A DNA stretch of 64,000 bases from positions 62,001 through 126,000 of the forward strand of contig CAMDNE010000007.1 of assembly GCA_945902745.1 (NCBI GenBank). The letters run 5' to 3'. This document shows, in pieces, positions 60,742 to 64,000 of this stretch. Each line of letters begins with the position of its first letter. Position 1 is the first letter of the stretch. This DNA comes from Chitinophaga pinensis (lineage in GTDB: Bacteria; Bacteroidota; Bacteroidia; Flavobacteriales_D; Crocinitomicaceae). The translations under genes and the position numbers were made by a program. The notes below the pieces were generated by a model that saw nothing but the letters and a program-made list of their open reading frames with translations, did no database searches and was not told the DNA's origin.

Positions 60742-61069
60742 GTTTATTTTATGTTTGAGGAGTAAATATAACTGTAATAATTGAAAAAAACAGTGTGTTT
60801 AAAAAAGGCAACTTAATAATTTAGGACCTGTCCTTTTTTAGTTTTTATTGGTAAGAAGAATTATAAGTGGCTAATTAACAGCGTAAAATGAGCAACGATA
60901 AGCTGTTCTTTCACTTCTTTTTTTGCTCTTGAAAATTGCTCTTAGAAACGTTTTTGGACTGTTTTTATTTTATTATTCCTGACTAAACATGCAGTTAATA
61001 TGGGCTTTCTAAATTTGCGATTGAAAAGCCAAAACATCTCTTTGAATATACTTATTTAAAGTTTTTACT
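60742..61069. other. Intergenic region before the giant surface protein
   Basis: The divergent gap between the peptidase (minus) and the large surface protein (plus). It holds a weak hairpin AGGAC CT GTCCT followed by T's at about 60822-60840 and the -7-like TAAATTTG at 61010-61017, 52 bases before the ATG. No gene found. Confidence 0.55.
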
Positions 61070-64000
61070 ATGATGATGTTTAGTTCTGTGGTCTTTTTAG
61101 ATTCCAAGATAATAAAAAAAAGCACAAAAGGTGTTGCACGTTTTTTTCAAAACAATTTTGCTAAAGTTTTGGCTGTTCTTGTTTTTGGTGCGGTGGTGAA
61201 TGTTGGTTGGGGGCAGACTTTTACTGGCACATACTCTTTTGCTAGTGCAACTGGTAATGTTGCCTCTTTATCATACAATGGCACTACTATTTCTAATTTA
61301 ACAGTTAGTGCTTTGGTTAAAACGGGAGTTACTACATCTGCAAGCACCGGAAATTCAAGAGCAACAGGATGGGATATAGGAAGTACAAATGGCGCTGCAG
61401 CTGGAGGAAGTGTAAATACTGGAAAATATTATGAGTTTTCTATAACTGCAGGAGCTGGGTATACAATTTCTAATCCAACTTTGTCTTTCGGAGTTGGAAG
61501 AAGTGGAACTGGTCCAAGAAGATTTCAATGGAGATGGAATGTTGATTCTTATGGAACACCTCTTTCAGTTGGTACAGCAAATGTTAGTTTAACGAATACA
61601 TCTGGTGTATTAGAATCACCTGATGCTAATTCAAGTTGGACTGGAAATTCAATAATTACAACGACTTCAGGACAAACAACTATTACGTTTCGTTTTTATG
61701 CTTACGGTGCAGAGGATGCTCTTGCTGGTACTGGAGGGTTACAAGGAAATCTTACTTTTGGCGGGACATTAACCGCCGCAACAACCTCCTATTCACTAAC
61801 CTACAACGGAAACGGAAACACATCTGGCACTACTCCAGTTGATGCATCAAGTCCATATGCAGCATCTGCATCAGTCACAACGCTCACAAACATTGGCTCA
61901 TTGGCAAAAACAGGTAGTACATTTGCAGGATGGAACACGCTCGCAACTGGTTTAGGAACAGACATTGCTGTTAATAGCGCATATACGATGCCTACAACTA
62001 ATACTATTTTATACGCAAAATGGACAGCAAATACATTAATAGTAACATATGATAGTCAAGGAGGAAATACTATTTTAAATGGTTCAACTACAACAGGTGG
62101 AACGGTTGCTGACCCTGGAAATCCAGCTAGAGTCGGTTATGGCTTTAATGGGTGGTTTACAGCCGCAAGCGGAGGAACAGCAATCACATTTCCATACACA
62201 CATGGACAAACAGCTGACTTTACCTTATACGCTCAATGGAGCGCAAACAATAATACCTTGACATTTGATGGAAATGGTGCTACTTCTGGAGCAACTGCTT
62301 CCCAAACAATTGCAACAAATGCAAGTGCAACGTTAACTTCAAATGGATTTATTAATACAGGATATAATTTTACTGGTTGGTCAACAACGGCAGGTGGTTC
62401 AGTAGCTTATGTGGATGGAGCAAGTTATACAATGGGAACAAGCAATGCAACCTTGGCTGCTGTTTGGACAATTGCAACACTTCCAACAATTTCATACAGT
62501 GGTTCATTGGTTGCTGTGAATACTACTTATGGAACTGCAAGCGCAACACCAGCAACATTCTCAGTCTCAGGGTCAGCATTAACAAACAATATAACACTAA
62601 CAGCGCCTGCAGGATTTGAATTTTCATCTGGTTCTGGTTATTCAACATCTTTAACACTAACACTAAGTGGAGGAGTTGTTTCTTCTACACCAATTTATGT
62701 GCGTTTAGCGGCAACAACCGTTGTTGGAACATATTCAGGAAATATTGTGTTGACAAGTTCAGGAGCAACTTCTGTAAATGTCGCAACAGTAAGTAGTACT
62801 GTAGATCCAAAAGGTTTAACCATTTCAGGCTTAACAGGAGCAAACAAAGAATACGATGGAACAACAGCAGCAACATTCACTGGAACTGCTACATATGTTG
62901 GTCTAGTGAATGGAGAAACCTTCCCGGTTTCAGGAACACCAAGCGCAACGTTTAATTCCGCTGGAGCTGGAACAAGTGTACAAATTACATTAGCAGGTTA
63001 TACAGCGCCATCTGCAAATTACACGTTAACACAGCCAACATTATCAGGCGACATTACTGCAAAAGCATTAACTGTTTCTGGAGCGAGTGCTGCGAATAAA
63101 CCTTATGACGGAACAACAACAGCAACTATTACAGGAGGTAGTTTAGTAGGGGTTGTTTCACCAGATGTTGTTACCTTAATCCAGTCAGGAAACTTTGTTT
63201 CGGCGAATCTTGGAACTGGAATCACGGTAACACCAAATTTATCAATCAGTGGAACAGATGCTGGAAATTATACCTTGACACAACCTTCTGGATTGATTGC
63301 TGATATTACACAAGCGTCACAAACAATAACATTTAGCGCTCTTGTAAATCAAACGGTTGGAGTTGCGGATTACGCACCAGGAGCAACAGCGAGTTCTGGA
63401 TTAACTGTAACGTATACAAGTTCTAATCCTGCTGTAGCTATAATAGTTGGAGGGTTAATTCATGTGGTTGGCGCTGGAACAACAACGATTACAGCATCAC
63501 AAGTTGGAAATGGAAACTATCTTGCTGCAAGTGATGTGAATCAATCATTAACCGTTAACAATCTTCCACTTGCAGCTTGGGAAGTTGGTGGTTTAGTTGG
63601 TGGAGCAAATAACTTTGGTCCAAATCCGTTGGATACGATAAGCGCCAATCAAAATGTTTTAATAACTAAGTTGACGCGAGCAGTAGGTATTATACTAACA
63701 TCTGGAACAGCTGCAGGAAGTGCATGGGGAGGAACAGGTGTAAATAGCTCAAGCTTTGCAAACGCTGTTACTGGAAATGATTTTATCACTTTTGGCGTTC
63801 AAGCGAAACCCGGTTATACCGCTTCTTTCTCAGAAATTCCAGCGTATAATATTAGACGTTCAGCAACAGGAGCACCAAGAGGACAATGGCAATACCAATT
63901 GAATAACGGTAGTTTCGTAAATATAGGGGATTCAATTACATGGGGAGGAATAACAAATAGCACAGGAAATCTACAAAGTAGTATAAATTTGTCCACAATA
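61070..64000 (+). CDS. Large secreted adhesin-like protein, truncated by window edge
   Basis: Open from ATG 61070 (three ATG in a row, 61070-61078) through the last base, 977 codons with no stop. It starts with a long-signal-peptide-like segment (VLAVLVFGAVVNVGWGQT), then a beta domain (about 50-240), three InlB/Flg_new-like repeats (about 240-460), each ending like LYAKW or LYAQW with AGW or NGW inside, a Calx-like or Ig-like part (about 465-570), two YDG-type repeats (about 575-740; NKEYDGTTAATFTG, NKPYDGTTTATITG), and a Big-2-like repeat (about 745-830). The protein is probably a T9SS substrate; its sorting domain would be beyond the window. Low-complexity Thr/Ser/Gly/Ala composition. Confidence 0.85.
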   Translation, partial: MMMFSSVVFLDSKIIKKSTKGVARFFQNNFAKVLAVLVFGAVVNVGWGQTFTGTYSFASATGNVASLSYNGTTISNLTVSALVKTGVTTSASTGNSRATGWDIGSTNGAAAGGSVNTGKYYEFSITAGAGYTISNPTLSFGVGRSGTGPRRFQWRWNVDSYGTPLSVGTANVSLTNTSGVLESPDANSSWTGNSIITTTSGQTTITFRFYAYGAEDALAGTGGLQGNLTFGGTLTAATTSYSLTYNGNGNTSGTTPVDASSPYAASASVTTLTNIGSLAKTGSTFAGWNTLATGLGTDIAVNSAYTMPTTNTILYAKWTANTLIVTYDSQGGNTILNGSTTTGGTVADPGNPARVGYGFNGWFTAASGGTAITFPYTHGQTADFTLYAQWSANNNTLTFDGNGATSGATASQTIATNASATLTSNGFINTGYNFTGWSTTAGGSVAYVDGASYTMGTSNATLAAVWTIATLPTISYSGSLVAVNTTYGTASATPATFSVSGSALTNNITLTAPAGFEFSSGSGYSTSLTLTLSGGVVSSTPIYVRLAATTVVGTYSGNIVLTSSGATSVNVATVSSTVDPKGLTISGLTGANKEYDGTTAATFTGTATYVGLVNGETFPVSGTPSATFNSAGAGTSVQITLAGYTAPSANYTLTQPTLSGDITAKALTVSGASAANKPYDGTTTATITGGSLVGVVSPDVVTLIQSGNFVSANLGTGITVTPNLSISGTDAGNYTLTQPSGLIADITQASQTITFSALVNQTVGVADYAPGATASSGLTVTYTSSNPAVAIIVGGLIHVVGAGTTTITASQVGNGNYLAASDVNQSLTVNNLPLAAWEVGGLVGGANNFGPNPLDTISANQNVLITKLTRAVGIILTSGTAAGSAWGGTGVNSSSFANAVTGNDFITFGVQAKPGYTASFSEIPAYNIRRSATGAPRGQWQYQLNNGSFVNIGDSITWGGITNSTGNLQSSINLSTI

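Overview
The window looks like a chromosomal segment of a Bacteroidota bacterium, most likely Flavobacteriales (Crocinitomicaceae/Fluviicola-like, an inference). It is AT-rich, many start regions carry the Bacteroidota -7 element TAnnTTTG, and at least six proteins end in a type IX secretion (T9SS) sorting domain. Other markers are DUF2911, SUFU, DUF3050 and GT-C proteins and a kynurenine pathway. No rRNA, tRNA or CRISPR array was recognised.

Region 1 (1 to about 18,020) is the most unusual part: an array of seven integron attC-like sites, each 131-134 bp, ending at 1878, 3735, 8243, 9510, 12667, 13546 and 18022. Each starts with an RYYYAAC-like box (YAAC), has inner inverted arms and ends in a GTTRRRY-like box. 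For several cassettes the first nine bases are the exact reverse complement of the nine bases ending the R'' box at the other end (1872/3608, 8237/9386, 9504/12542), as expected for units that once circularised. All genes in the array read rightward and each is followed by an attC. Cargo in order: a frameshifted glycosyltransferase plus DUF2834 protein; a T9SS-secreted protein; an unrecognised two-gene unit (990 + 389 aa); a DUF1624/DUF418-like membrane acyltransferase; a TPR/HTH membrane protein plus a cysteine-rich LRR T9SS protein; a PIN-domain toxin-antitoxin pair; and a four-gene desaturase/sulfotransferase/membrane/kinase-like operon. No integrase is in the window, so this is either the distal part of a sedentary integron whose integrase lies to the left, or a CALIN.

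Region 2 (18-28 kb) holds accessory and secreted genes: a small lipoprotein, a TIGR01777 epimerase pair, an M43 protease, a DUF3050 gene with an in-frame TAG at a Trp position, a large M4 protease with PKD and CUB domains, and a fasciclin-repeat protein.

Region 3 (27.7-33.3 kb, minus strand) contains an EamA transporter, an ArsC/Spx-like protein, an outer-membrane protein, and kynurenine 3-monooxygenase and kynureninase separated by a four-helix-bundle gene that sits between inverted repeats. hemL diverges from this block and is followed by four 160-bp tandem repeats arranged A-B-A-B.

Region 4 (35-64 kb) is mostly core: a GT-C glycosyltransferase, a YbdL-like aminotransferase overlapping a YafV-like amidase, a T9SS protein, YqaA-like protein, fbp, mfd, two cell-envelope glycosyltransferases, a TerB/LETM1-like protein, asd, dxr, BlaI-type regulator, C1 peptidase, several outer-membrane barrels, and at the right edge a truncated giant adhesin-like protein with InlB-type and YDG-type repeats.
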